Source of the DNA: an uncultured Prevotellaceae bacterium
GTDB taxonomy: Bacteria; Bacteroidota; Bacteroidia; Bacteroidales; Bacteroidaceae
Direction of reading: 5' to 3'
DNA length: 64,000 bases
Assembly (NCBI GenBank): GCA_900315105.1
Contig: OMXX01000014.1
Span: 10,938 to 74,937, forward strand
The notes beneath the pieces are model-generated. The model was not told where the DNA came from. It worked only from the letters and a program-made list of their open reading frames with translations, and made no database searches. How positions within the stretch are numbered: position 1 is the stretch's first letter; each line of letters begins with the position of its first letter. Below are positions 44,485 to 52,277 of this stretch, in pieces. A program made the position numbers and the translations under genes.

Positions 44485-46103
44485 GGTGTGCTGCTTTCTT
44501 TAAGTTCAACGTCTTCTGATCCGCCATTTCCAAGGTCTGTGCCCGTATGGCCAGTACCATGAAGTACAGCTCCTATGGCAACTATCTTCACAGCTTTCCT
44601 TTCCGGCTCCTCGCCTTCAGCCTTATGCCAGTACTCTATGCGATAGGTTCCGGTCATCGACGGCTCGAATGTTGCTATTCCTGCATTATAGGAAATGCTC
44701 GTTACCGGCTCTGACGTGTCAGCCTCAGCCACCCACTCATTAGCCGTTTTCTGATGATAGATGCGTAGGAAATCACTCGCATCCGCGCTCTCTGCTACGA
44801 GAATCACGCTTTCCAAGTCTTCTAGCTTAACGGCAGAAACCTCTATTGGCCTTCCTGCTATATATGGTGAAGACTCGTATGTTATGCCGTATTCATCAGT
44901 ATCACCCTTCTGATGGGTTGTGATGCTATACTCAGAATCCACAGTAGTTATTGTTCCCTGCTCATTATCTGTTATGTTGTCTGCCTCTCCAACAGCCACA
45001 AATGTGATTGGCGACAACTCGCTGTCTGTTATCTTGAAGAGATATGTATATGAATAGTTAGGCTTCCATTGGCAGAACTGTACAGGTACTACTGCTGTGG
45101 CATCTGTCACATTTATCTCCTGTCCCGACTTGTCAAGCGAAACGAGAGTATAGTCAACAGATATGGATATCGGGGTATCGTTGTCCTGGAATGGCAATAC
45201 ACAGGTATAGTAGCCAGGAGCAGAAGCATCACCGGCGTATGTAGGGGCTGAAGTAAGAACTCCAAGATAGTTACTACCGCCATTCTGAGCCAGCCAGCCA
45301 CTTGCCGCCGTGGTATAGTTGAGGTTGCCAAATGTATGGGAAACTGCCCGAACAGCATCTGTCAAGCCAACATTCACATTCGGATTATCGGAATCTGAAT
45401 AGTCATAACCAAGAGTAAGGGTTCCTGACATATTGAATTTTCCGTTTACCACACACTCCGTATATTGAGTACTTCCAGAGCCGATATGGAACTTCACATC
45501 CTTCACAGCATATCCAGGCACAGTCTCATAGAATGCAAAGCGAACACGACTATGCGCTCCTAAAAACTGGAAGGTGACAGGATCGGTATACTGGTGTTTT
45601 TCTATTACTGTTGGCTTTGTATAGAAAAGTATCGGGAAATCAGCAGCCGTTTCTGACATGTATGTCTCGAATGAGGAGATTCTGCCCAACTCATCCTTTT
45701 GGGTGAAACTGCCTTTATCTGCTCCTGCTATTGCCCAGAAAGTGTAAGGGAAGGCTGAGAAATCCCAGTACTTTATGGTTTGAAGCTTATTGTCAACAGG
45801 ATCATAGCCCACATACTCCCAAAAGCTTGTATTACTTTGCGATACATTCTCATCATACCAGAGCACATAATTGCCGAACACAAGTTCGCTTCTTCCATCC
45901 TTGGTATCCGTACCATAAATACGGAAGTTGTCAATATAATTTACAAGTGGGGAAATATCGGCACGGGTAACCTTGCCCGACGTAGCTGCGAACACAATTT
46001 CGTCCTGCGTCTGCGGCGCCTCAACGAATTCATCGTGAGAACAAGCACCCACAACGAATAGGACCAGCATTGCGATATATATGTTTTTTATGATCTTCAG
46101 CAT
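44481..46103 (-). CDS. Fimbrillin-family lipoprotein 1, first gene of the operon
   Basis: A 540-residue protein. Lipobox VVGAC with Cys21. It has KVTRADISPLVNYIDNFRIYG, FWEYVG, QTIKYWDFS, HSRVRFAFYETVPGYAVKDV and FCQWKPNYSYTYLFKI (about residue 360), the same landmark order as the fimbrillin at 5494, including the KISDNS/KITDSE strand after it. A C-terminal extension of about 170 residues contains an Ig-like segment (GTYRIEYWHKAEGE). It is probably the main subunit of a second fimbria-like structure. It is preceded by a consensus promoter and coupled to the next gene by ATGA. Confidence 0.85.
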   Translation of the reverse strand: MLKIIKNIYIAMLVLFVVGACSHDEFVEAPQTQDEIVFAATSGKVTRADISPLVNYIDNFRIYGTDTKDGRSELVFGNYVLWYDENVSQSNTSFWEYVGYDPVDNKLQTIKYWDFSAFPYTFWAIAGADKGSFTQKDELGRISSFETYMSETAADFPILFYTKPTVIEKHQYTDPVTFQFLGAHSRVRFAFYETVPGYAVKDVKFHIGSGSTQYTECVVNGKFNMSGTLTLGYDYSDSDNPNVNVGLTDAVRAVSHTFGNLNYTTAASGWLAQNGGSNYLGVLTSAPTYAGDASAPGYYTCVLPFQDNDTPISISVDYTLVSLDKSGQEINVTDATAVVPVQFCQWKPNYSYTYLFKITDSELSPITFVAVGEADNITDNEQGTITTVDSEYSITTHQKGDTDEYGITYESSPYIAGRPIEVSAVKLEDLESVILVAESADASDFLRIYHQKTANEWVAEADTSEPVTSISYNAGIATFEPSMTGTYRIEYWHKAEGEEPERKAVKIVAIGAVLHGTGHTGTDLGNGGSEDVELKESSTP

Positions 46104-46166
46104 TATATTATTCGGTTTTTTATAGTGTAAGATATCTCTAAAGAGATAACATTGTGGAAACTGAGT

Positions 46167-46198
46167 GTAAAGATAAACATTTTCTCCGAAACTTCAAA
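46167..46198 (-). promoter_or_regulatory. Promoter of the fimbrillin / 6406-residue operon
   Basis: TTTG (46195-46198, minus strand) is followed after exactly 19 bp by TATCTTTAC (46167-46175). The leader contains a perfect 16-bp palindrome, TATCTCTAAAGAGATA-type (46131-46146), which could be an operator or RNA hairpin. Confidence 0.75.
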
Positions 46199-46380
46199 GA
46201 AAATCTTGGAAAAAAGAACGAAAAATGTCGATTTTAACAATTCACGCCCCTTTTTTGCATAAAAAACTTTGTAAAAAAGCTATATATATAAAGCAAAAAA
46301 TGCAATTTCATGCAAAAAGCGCAAACGTTAATCTATCGTCATTTCCCACATTCAACGAGCCAAATCCTTCGCTATTCCAC

Positions 46381-46462
46381 CGAAGATACTCCATCGATAC
46401 TCCATCGATGGTCCATCGTTTCGATGGAGAAACGATGGAGTATCGATGGACGAGCGATGGAG
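46381..46462. repeat. 11-bp-phased array in two opposed arms, CCATCG core
   Basis: CCATCG units have their CG at 46395, 46406 and 46417. Then CGATGG units on the other strand have CG at 46422, 46433, 46444 and 46455. Each arm has an exact 11-bp step and the two arms face each other, so the region can form a cruciform. It lies midway between the divergent operons. The rest of 46463-46779 is AT-rich with no recognised feature. Confidence 0.88.
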
Positions 46463-46779
46463 GAGCATAAGAACATCTTAGGAATATATCCGAAAAACAC
46501 CCAGAGGAAAATCCTTTCATTTATATTCATTCATAAATAACATATTCATTCTTTTCTTCAGACTTTTATTATGATATTAATTGATATTTGGGAAATATCA
46601 CTATTAACACAATCCCCTTCTATGCAAACGTATTTTCTATTTCCTACTAAATCCCCCAGCTTAGAGAGAGTCCTATCTGTTCCATCCATATTATCTGTGT
46701 AATTTACATGCAATTTATTTTCTGAAAAATCCGCGAATTGTTAAAAAAGTGAGGTAAAACCAAACTTTTTCACTTTTTA

Positions 46780-46813
46780 TTTGCATATTTTCAAAGGAAA
46801 TGCTTATCTTTGC
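46780..46813 (+). promoter_or_regulatory. Promoter of the glycine-rich/InlB-repeat gene
   Basis: TTTG (46780-46783) is followed after 21 bp by TATCTTTGC (46805-46813). Transcription would start near 46820, about 85 nt before the ATG at 46906. Confidence 0.75.
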
Positions 46814-46905
46814 AAATATGTTGTCACAGCTAAAATCCCGAGCAACGACAACAATGCTTATTTCTCTAGAAATAATAACCTTACAAGTAATTGAATTCTA
46901 TTAAA

Positions 46906-49827
46906 ATGAAAAATATCATAATCACCATATTAACCCTTGCCATAGGAGTTGCGGAAGCGTGGGGACAAGAAATCATCAATCTTACCCCAGGAATAGTTCC
47001 TGTCAACGGAACTAAAACTACCAATGGAATGTACAATATATCTACAGGCACCACTGTAATCATGTATATTCCCGCAGGGATTACGCTTACAGTCAATGGA
47101 ACGAATGCAGGTACAGGGGGAAATGGTGGAAATGGCCAAAATGGAACTTCTGGCGTTACAAATGCAGCAGGAGGAACAGGCGGTTCATCCGTAGGTAAAC
47201 CAGCAATTTGTGTTCCTACAGGCGCAACCCTTATCATAACAGGAGAAGGAACACTCATTGCAAAAGGAGGAAATGGTGGTGCTGGCGGAAACGGAGGTAA
47301 CGGAGAAAACGGAAGAGCTGGTTGGCTCAATGATTACGCAGGTGCTGGAGGTGCAGGCGGAGGTGGCGGTAGCGGAGCTGCTGCAGCTATTGGCGGTGAA
47401 GGCGGTATAGGCGGTACTGGTGGTGCAGGCGCAATATATACCGAAGATGGTTCAAGTGCGACTTATGGAAAACCAGGAGGCTATGGTACCAGTACTGGCT
47501 TAGATGGAGCTTCAATGGGCAATGTCTATATTGTAGGAAATGTTAAAGTTTATGCACAAAAAGGAACGGCTTCAACAACCAATGGAGCAAATGGAACTTT
47601 TGGTACTACCAATACAAAGAATTCATGGTATTACCATGGTGGACATTATGGATTCGGAGGCTTCGCAGGCTCTGCACCAAATTACAGTATAGGAGGTGGC
47701 GGAAACGGAGGCTGGGGAGGTAACGGAGGAAGAGGAGGAGATGTTACTCAAACTTCAACCGAAAGAAGTACAGATCCCCTACAAGCTGATTACACTCCAG
47801 GAACAGGTGACAATGGAATGCTTAAAATACAAAACTACCCAGGCTTAAATACTCCAGATCTAGGGGAAAGTACGTATGACACATCTCCAGAACATTATTA
47901 TACAATAACGTCTGACAACGATATGCCATTAGCTATAGCTACAATATTCACAATGGATTATTCAGATACCAAATATGCATATTATGGAACGAAGAAGAAT
48001 ATAGACTTAGCCACAATACCTACAAGAAGTGGCTATACTTTCAAAGGCTATAGAAGTACCACTAATGTTACTTTTGGAAGTACAAGTGCCGTTTTAGGTG
48101 ATACTTACACGATTCTAAGCGGAACACTATACTACGACGAAGAAGGTAAATTCGTTGCAGTTCCGACAGACAGCAACGGAAACTTCCTATCCTTGTTCTC
48201 ACCAAGTACCATATCATTAGTTGCAGAATGGGAGGCAAATACATATACCGTAACCTTTAATCCAAAAGGCGGTTCTGTATCACCTACGAGCAAGGATGTA
48301 ACATACAATGCCACCTATGGTGATCTTCCAACACCTACACGTACAGGATATACATTCAACGGATGGTTCACAGAAGAAACTAACGGAACTCAAGTCACAT
48401 CGTCAACAACAGTACAGATTACTACTGATCAAACGCTTTATGCACATTGGACAGCGAAAACATATACCGTAAACCTAAATATACAAGGAGGTACAGGTGG
48501 AACATCTTCTGTAACTGTCAATTATGAGAGTGCTATGCCATCAGCAACAGCACCTTCAAGGACAGGATACACATTCAAAGGATATTATTCAGAACAAAAC
48601 GGAGGTGGTACGCAATATTATGCTGAGGATATGAATAGTGCGCATAATTGGGATATTGACACAAACCCAAGCACTCTATATGCTAAGTGGGAGGCAAATA
48701 AATGTACCATAGATCTTGACAAGCAAGGCGGTTCTGGCGGAACAGCCTATGTAACTGGCACTTATGATAGTGCTATGCCATCAGCAACAGCACCTTCAAG
48801 AACAGGATATACATTTGCAGGATATTACACTTCGCCAAACGGAGGCGGCACACAATTTTATGATGAGAATATGGTTAGTGTAAGTTATTGGAATATCACC
48901 ACTAACCCAAGCACTCTATATGCCAACTGGACAGCGAATACATATACCTTGAACTTCGATGTACAGAATGGTGATGCCCTCAGCCCATCAACACAATCCG
49001 TAACCTACGATGCTGCTTATGGAACTCTGCCAACTCCTACCCGATACGGATTTGCTTTCAAAGGATGGTACACTACCCCGAATGGCGGTTCAGAAACAGA
49101 TACAGAGGTTTTGCCTTCTGATATATATAGTATAGACGGCGATCAGACCATCTATGCCCATTGGAATACAATAGTGGTTGATATTGATGCCTATTCAGCA
49201 GAAGAACAACTGACAGACAACTATTTCAGGACTTTCTACGACTCACAAATAGCACATATCCTTCCTGATGGTGTTAAGGCATACAAAGGTAAGATTGAAG
49301 GCAATTACCTTGTACTGACGGCAATAGAAGCAAAGGATGATGACGATAATGATATAATTCCGAAAAATGTGCCTGTCATTCTCAGAATGATGCCTAACGA
49401 AGAGGCTGGAGTTCCTATTCCTGGAGATCTGTATCAGATCAAGACAAAGCAGATTTCTCTTACCACAAGCGAATCAGAACTCACGATTGACAATACCGAC
49501 AATGAGCTTATAGGTTCAGATATCGTAATAGCCACAGCTGTAGCAAACAGCTATATCCTTTCATTCGGAAGTAATGGATTAGGATTCTACGAGTGGTCCA
49601 CACATCCGCTTGAAGCTCACAAGGCGTATGTCATCAAAGATTCCACGAATCCTGCCAAGGCTCTCACTTTCCGCTTCGAGGATGACATGACAGGCATAAA
49701 CGATGCTATTACGGAATTCAAGTCTGACAGCTCACAAGTGGAGATTTACAACCTTAATGGCATTCGTCTTTCTAAGCCTCAAAAAGGTATCAACATCATT
49801 AATGGCAGGAAATTCTGGATAAAGTAA
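46906..49827 (+). CDS. Secreted Gly-rich, InlB-repeat protein with sorting tail
   Basis: 973 residues from the ATG at 46906. The frame also has an in-frame ATG at 46891, but only the later start gives a normal signal peptide (MKNIIITILTLAIGVAEAWG). After a beta-rich start, about residues 70-250 are extremely rich in Gly, Asn and Ala (GGNGGNGQNG, GAGGAGGGGGSG). Then come five InlB B-type (Listeria-Bacteroides) repeats at about 360-750, each with GYTFxGW/GYY and AxW motifs. Two of these are near-identical 240-bp DNA copies. After about 150 residues with a VPVILRM core, the protein ends in YNLNGIRLSKPQKGINIING and a basic end, a type-A-like sorting tail almost identical to that of the 583-residue protein. 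Likely a surface-exposed adhesin; no catalytic motif. Confidence 0.85.
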   Translation: MKNIIITILTLAIGVAEAWGQEIINLTPGIVPVNGTKTTNGMYNISTGTTVIMYIPAGITLTVNGTNAGTGGNGGNGQNGTSGVTNAAGGTGGSSVGKPAICVPTGATLIITGEGTLIAKGGNGGAGGNGGNGENGRAGWLNDYAGAGGAGGGGGSGAAAAIGGEGGIGGTGGAGAIYTEDGSSATYGKPGGYGTSTGLDGASMGNVYIVGNVKVYAQKGTASTTNGANGTFGTTNTKNSWYYHGGHYGFGGFAGSAPNYSIGGGGNGGWGGNGGRGGDVTQTSTERSTDPLQADYTPGTGDNGMLKIQNYPGLNTPDLGESTYDTSPEHYYTITSDNDMPLAIATIFTMDYSDTKYAYYGTKKNIDLATIPTRSGYTFKGYRSTTNVTFGSTSAVLGDTYTILSGTLYYDEEGKFVAVPTDSNGNFLSLFSPSTISLVAEWEANTYTVTFNPKGGSVSPTSKDVTYNATYGDLPTPTRTGYTFNGWFTEETNGTQVTSSTTVQITTDQTLYAHWTAKTYTVNLNIQGGTGGTSSVTVNYESAMPSATAPSRTGYTFKGYYSEQNGGGTQYYAEDMNSAHNWDIDTNPSTLYAKWEANKCTIDLDKQGGSGGTAYVTGTYDSAMPSATAPSRTGYTFAGYYTSPNGGGTQFYDENMVSVSYWNITTNPSTLYANWTANTYTLNFDVQNGDALSPSTQSVTYDAAYGTLPTPTRYGFAFKGWYTTPNGGSETDTEVLPSDIYSIDGDQTIYAHWNTIVVDIDAYSAEEQLTDNYFRTFYDSQIAHILPDGVKAYKGKIEGNYLVLTAIEAKDDDDNDIIPKNVPVILRMMPNEEAGVPIPGDLYQIKTKQISLTTSESELTIDNTDNELIGSDIVIATAVANSYILSFGSNGLGFYEWSTHPLEAHKAYVIKDSTNPAKALTFRFEDDMTGINDAITEFKSDSSQVEIYNLNGIRLSKPQKGINIINGRKFWIK

Positions 49828-49865
49828 TGTATTTTTGTTGTTTTTTTCTTAAACAACATAGAAAT

Positions 49866-49903
49866 AAAAAAATGGCGAAGTATTAAAACTTCGCCATTTT
49901 TAT
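49866..49903. terminator. Bidirectional terminator that contains the ribH stop codon
   Basis: AATGGCGAAG (49871-49880) pairs with CTTCGCCATT (49889-49898) across an 8-nt loop, with A-tract and T-tract flanks on both sides. The loop-proximal bases encode the last residues and stop of ribH on the minus strand. Confidence 0.85.
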
Positions 49904-50365
49904 TGCTTCTACCGCACTTTCTGCTCCTCTATTAAGAGGACCTGATTGTGAGCGGACTATTGCCTGTTCTATATTCTCTGTGGTGAGAACGCCACATACG
50001 ATAGGAGTTTCTTTGAAAGTCATCAAGTGGGATATTCCATCGTAGATTCCACGACCTAAGAGGTCGAACTGCGAAGTTTCACCTCTTATTATACATCCAA
50101 GCAGGATAACGGCATCATAGTTGCCCGTGAGAGTCATCTGGTTTGCACCATAGACAAGCTGGAATGCAGAAGGAACAGTCTTGATGTGTATATTCTCGGG
50201 AAGCGCCCCATGCTCTTCGAGCGTGAGGACGCATCCACGTAAGAGATTGCCTGAAATGTCGGCCTTGTTTTCTGATACCACGATACCAAAACACATATTG
50301 CTGGCATCGGGAACCTTCTTTGTGGAAAGCTGCTGTATCAGCGTAGATAAGTCGGATAAGTCCAT
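49883..50365 (-). CDS. ribH: 6,7-dimethyl-8-ribityllumazine synthase
   Basis: 160 residues from MDLSDLST (50365); a start 9 codons earlier is also open. The enzyme condenses 5-amino-6-ribitylamino-uracil with dihydroxybutanone phosphate in riboflavin synthesis and normally forms icosahedral shells. The fold is clear: PDASNMCFGIVVSENKADIS, ILLGCIIRGETSQFD and CGVLTTEN. Odd point: the family motif GxTxHFD reads GETSQFD here, so the catalytic His is replaced by Gln99, and the VPGAFE loop reads VPSAFQ. Activity may be reduced or altered. The TPR-ribH-recF neighbourhood is, as far as I recall, conserved in Bacteroidales. The last codons lie in a terminator. Confidence 0.9.
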   Translation of the reverse strand: MDLSDLSTLIQQLSTKKVPDASNMCFGIVVSENKADISGNLLRGCVLTLEEHGALPENIHIKTVPSAFQLVYGANQMTLTGNYDAVILLGCIIRGETSQFDLLGRGIYDGISHLMTFKETPIVCGVLTTENIEQAIVRSQSGPLNRGAESAVEAIKMAKF

Positions 50366-50552
50366 ATCGAGGTGGCTTATATATATTACCACATTTAATT
50401 AAGTATTGTGAGTTTTTATTGTCTTTCAGTCTCTTTTTGGTTCAAGCCGTCATTTCACTCAGTCGTTATGCCCGCATAACTCCTTCTTTCAATAACGATT
50501 TGCCCTCAAAAATAGCCTTGAAATACAACAAAGCTAATTTATAACCCCACCT

Positions 50553-51248
50553 CTACTTGCTCAAACGTTCAATGTACTTGTCAATATCCATAGAAGCAGC
50601 AGAATTAACATACTTCTCCTTGACAGTCTTATAAATCTTCAGAGCCTCATCCTGCTTGTTCTGACTCTCGAGAAGACGTGCAGCCTGGATAAGGGCTGTT
50701 GGTGAGATTGAGTTGTTTACGCCATCCTCAGCCTCAGAGTCTGCCTTGCTTGCAGCATCCTTGAGAGCAGATACAGCCTTGTCAATCTGATTTGTGTGAG
50801 CGTATGCGTTGCCGAGAGCAGCGAGAGCAGCAGGACTGATCATAGCGTCATCCTGAGCAGAGAAATCATCAAGATACTTTACTGCATCCTGCCACTTGCC
50901 GAGGTTTGCATAGCAGAGACCAGCATAGAGGTTTGCGAGGTTAGCAGCATCAGTACCGCTGTAGTTGCTTGCAACTGCGAGGAAACCCTCTGCACCCTTA
51001 TCACCATTGAGAGCCTTCTCAAACTGCTCGTTAGCGAAAAGTTCCTGTGCCTTAGCGAGTGCCGTAGAGGCTTTCTCTGCACGTGGGCCCCAGTAGAATG
51101 TCTTGAATGCAATGGAACCAGCGATGATTACGATAACGGCAACGACAGCCGCGATGATTGCTTTCTTGTACTTCAGGAAGATTGTCTCCTGTTTGTTCAG
51201 GTACTGCTCTGTCTTTGGAGCTTCCTGGTTAATTGTTGAATTTTCCAT
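50553..51248 (-). CDS. Membrane-anchored tetratricopeptide protein (YfgM-like topology)
   Basis: A 231-residue protein. A cytosolic N-terminus with a basic KYKKA patch is followed by one transmembrane segment (about 29-48) and a periplasmic TPR domain with repeats at about 95-125 (NLANLYAGLCYANLGKWQDA), 128-165 (PAALAALGNAYAHTNQIDKA) and 185-225. Topology and length resemble YfgM-type proteins, which assist periplasmic chaperones at the Sec translocon; that role here is inference. It lies upstream of ribH with a 160-bp gap that contains a GTTATG/CATAAC hairpin but no clear promoter. Confidence 0.85.
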   Translation of the reverse strand: MENSTINQEAPKTEQYLNKQETIFLKYKKAIIAAVVAVIVIIAGSIAFKTFYWGPRAEKASTALAKAQELFANEQFEKALNGDKGAEGFLAVASNYSGTDAANLANLYAGLCYANLGKWQDAVKYLDDFSAQDDAMISPAALAALGNAYAHTNQIDKAVSALKDAASKADSEAEDGVNNSISPTALIQAARLLESQNKQDEALKIYKTVKEKYVNSAASMDIDKYIERLSK

Positions 51249-51289
51249 TCTTTTTTATGATGTTTTTTATTATTGTCTGATTTTGCGCC

Positions 51290-51298
51290 ACAAAATTA
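51290..51298 (-). promoter_or_regulatory. -7 box of the TPR gene
   Basis: TAATTTTGT on the minus strand, 42 bp before the ATG at 51248. No good TTTG lies at the right distance. Confidence 0.45.
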
Positions 51299-51337
51299 CA
51301 GAAAATATATGAGAAAGTGAAATTTATTTGTTGTTTT

Positions 51338-51370
51338 TTTGTTTTTACGGTGGAAATAGAGTAATTTTGT
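51338..51370 (+). promoter_or_regulatory. Promoter reading towards the GxxExxY gene
   Basis: TTTG (51338-51341) is followed after 20 bp by TAATTTTGT (51362-51370). Transcription from about 51377 would give a leader of some 215 nt containing the whole cloverleaf-like element at 51433-51559, so that element would be present in RNA. Confidence 0.65.
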
Positions 51371-51432
51371 AGGCAAATTATGATGTGTCTTTGGTTTCAA
51401 ATACATTTTGATTAAACAAAAACCATCAAAAC

Positions 51433-51559
51433 ACCTTAATGTCTTAGAGACTCTTGCAGAGCCTCTTTACATATATGACATTTATTTTTTACGTAAGCCT
51501 ACTTTGGTCGGCTTCCCTAAAAAACAAATATCATATCTGGCCTACGGCAAGACATTAAG
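51433..51559 (+). repeat. Cloverleaf-like fold-back element, left copy
   Basis: The outer stem CCTTAATGTCTT (51433-51444) pairs perfectly with 51548-51559. Inside are hairpin 1 (AGAG-a-CTCT, loop TGC, AGAG-c-CTCT, 51444-51464), an 18-bp inner stem (51472-51489 with 51518-51535, two mismatches) capped by AAGCC...GGCTT (51494-51513), and hairpin 3 (GCC-TAC-GGC, 51539-51547). A homologous copy in inverse orientation lies at 52099-52235. Confidence 0.8.
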
Positions 51560-51593
51560 GCAAAAACAGGAAAAAATTCGCACATAACCAATA

Positions 51594-52067
51594 ATGGAAC
51601 ATTCATTCAGCAAAATAGCAAGAAGCATTGGGCGGTTGGAAGAATACAATCCGAAACTCAGACATCAACTTGCCGATTATTGTTATGACATTATAGGTTG
51701 TTGCCAAGAAGTTCATAGGGACATGGGACCATTTCTTAATGAATATATGTACCAGGACGCTTTGGACATTTGCTTTTCGGAACATGGAATAACAGGAGAA
51801 GACAAACTCAAGGAATATTATTTCGCTGTGCAATTTCATGGTAAAGAAATCAAGCATCCCCATAAAGTAGATTTTTTCATTCGTAAAAAAATATTTGTCG
51901 AATACAAGGCTATTGAAACTCTAGGAACAGAACAAAGACAACAGTTATGGAATTATATGAGACTTGCCAATGTGCGTATTGGAATCCTCTATAATTTTGC
52001 CCCCATAACAGATCAATGTGAAAGATACTATTTTGATAGAGACAGCCAAAGGATGTTCGCCTTTTGA
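51594..52067 (+). CDS. GxxExxY-family protein (PD-(D/E)XK fold)
   Basis: A 157-residue protein. The signature region GPFLNEYMYQDAL (Gly45, Glu50, Tyr53) and the later HPHKVDFFIRKKIFVEYKAI place it in the GxxExxY family, which shares the PD-(D/E)XK nuclease fold; Asp93, Glu103 and Lys105 form the core D...ExK. The ending, LWNYMRLANVRIGILYNF, is also typical. Biochemical function is unknown. It is inserted between the TPR gene and recF and is flanked by two inverted copies of a cloverleaf-like element, which suggests that element and gene are one unit. Nuclease activity on DNA or RNA is inference from fold. Confidence 0.88.
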   Translation: MEHSFSKIARSIGRLEEYNPKLRHQLADYCYDIIGCCQEVHRDMGPFLNEYMYQDALDICFSEHGITGEDKLKEYYFAVQFHGKEIKHPHKVDFFIRKKIFVEYKAIETLGTEQRQQLWNYMRLANVRIGILYNFAPITDQCERYYFDRDSQRMFAF

Positions 52068-52098
52068 CAATAGTTTCGAGGCTTTTTCTTGTTTTTTA

Positions 52099-52235
52099 CC
52101 TTCAAGTATCCCAACCCTCGCAGAGGGTTATGACTTGAATCAATGACAAGAATGAAAGCCGAGGAACGAAGGCTTACAATGATTGTCATTAATTCAAGTC
52201 TATTGAGGCTTTGCAAAAGACTCTATACTTGAAGG
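52099..52235 (-). repeat. Cloverleaf-like fold-back element, right copy
   Basis: The outer stem CCTTCAAGTAT (52099-52109) pairs with 52225-52235. AACCCTC-gca-GAGGGTT (52113-52129) is one arm. An 18-bp stem with one mismatch (52132-52149 with 52183-52200) is capped by AAGCC...GGCTT (52156-52175). The last arm is GAG-g-CTTT-gca-AAAG-a-CTC (52205-52223). Read on the minus strand it matches the left copy arm by arm, with compensatory base changes in the stems and the same TGC loop. Confidence 0.8.
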
Positions 52236-52277
52236 CGTTTTTCCTGTTTTTGTTTTTAACATACACGATGTAAAATA

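Noticed and set aside
46225..46470. Plus-strand 81-residue ORF
   Set aside because: It runs through the 11-bp repeat arms and AT-rich spacer, has no plausible start context and no recognisable domain. It is open by chance.
46881..47330. Minus-strand Pro-rich 149-residue ORF
   Set aside because: It is the antisense shadow of the Gly-rich coding region (GGN codons read as Pro/Phe codons); the plus-strand gene has signal peptide, promoter and sorting tail.
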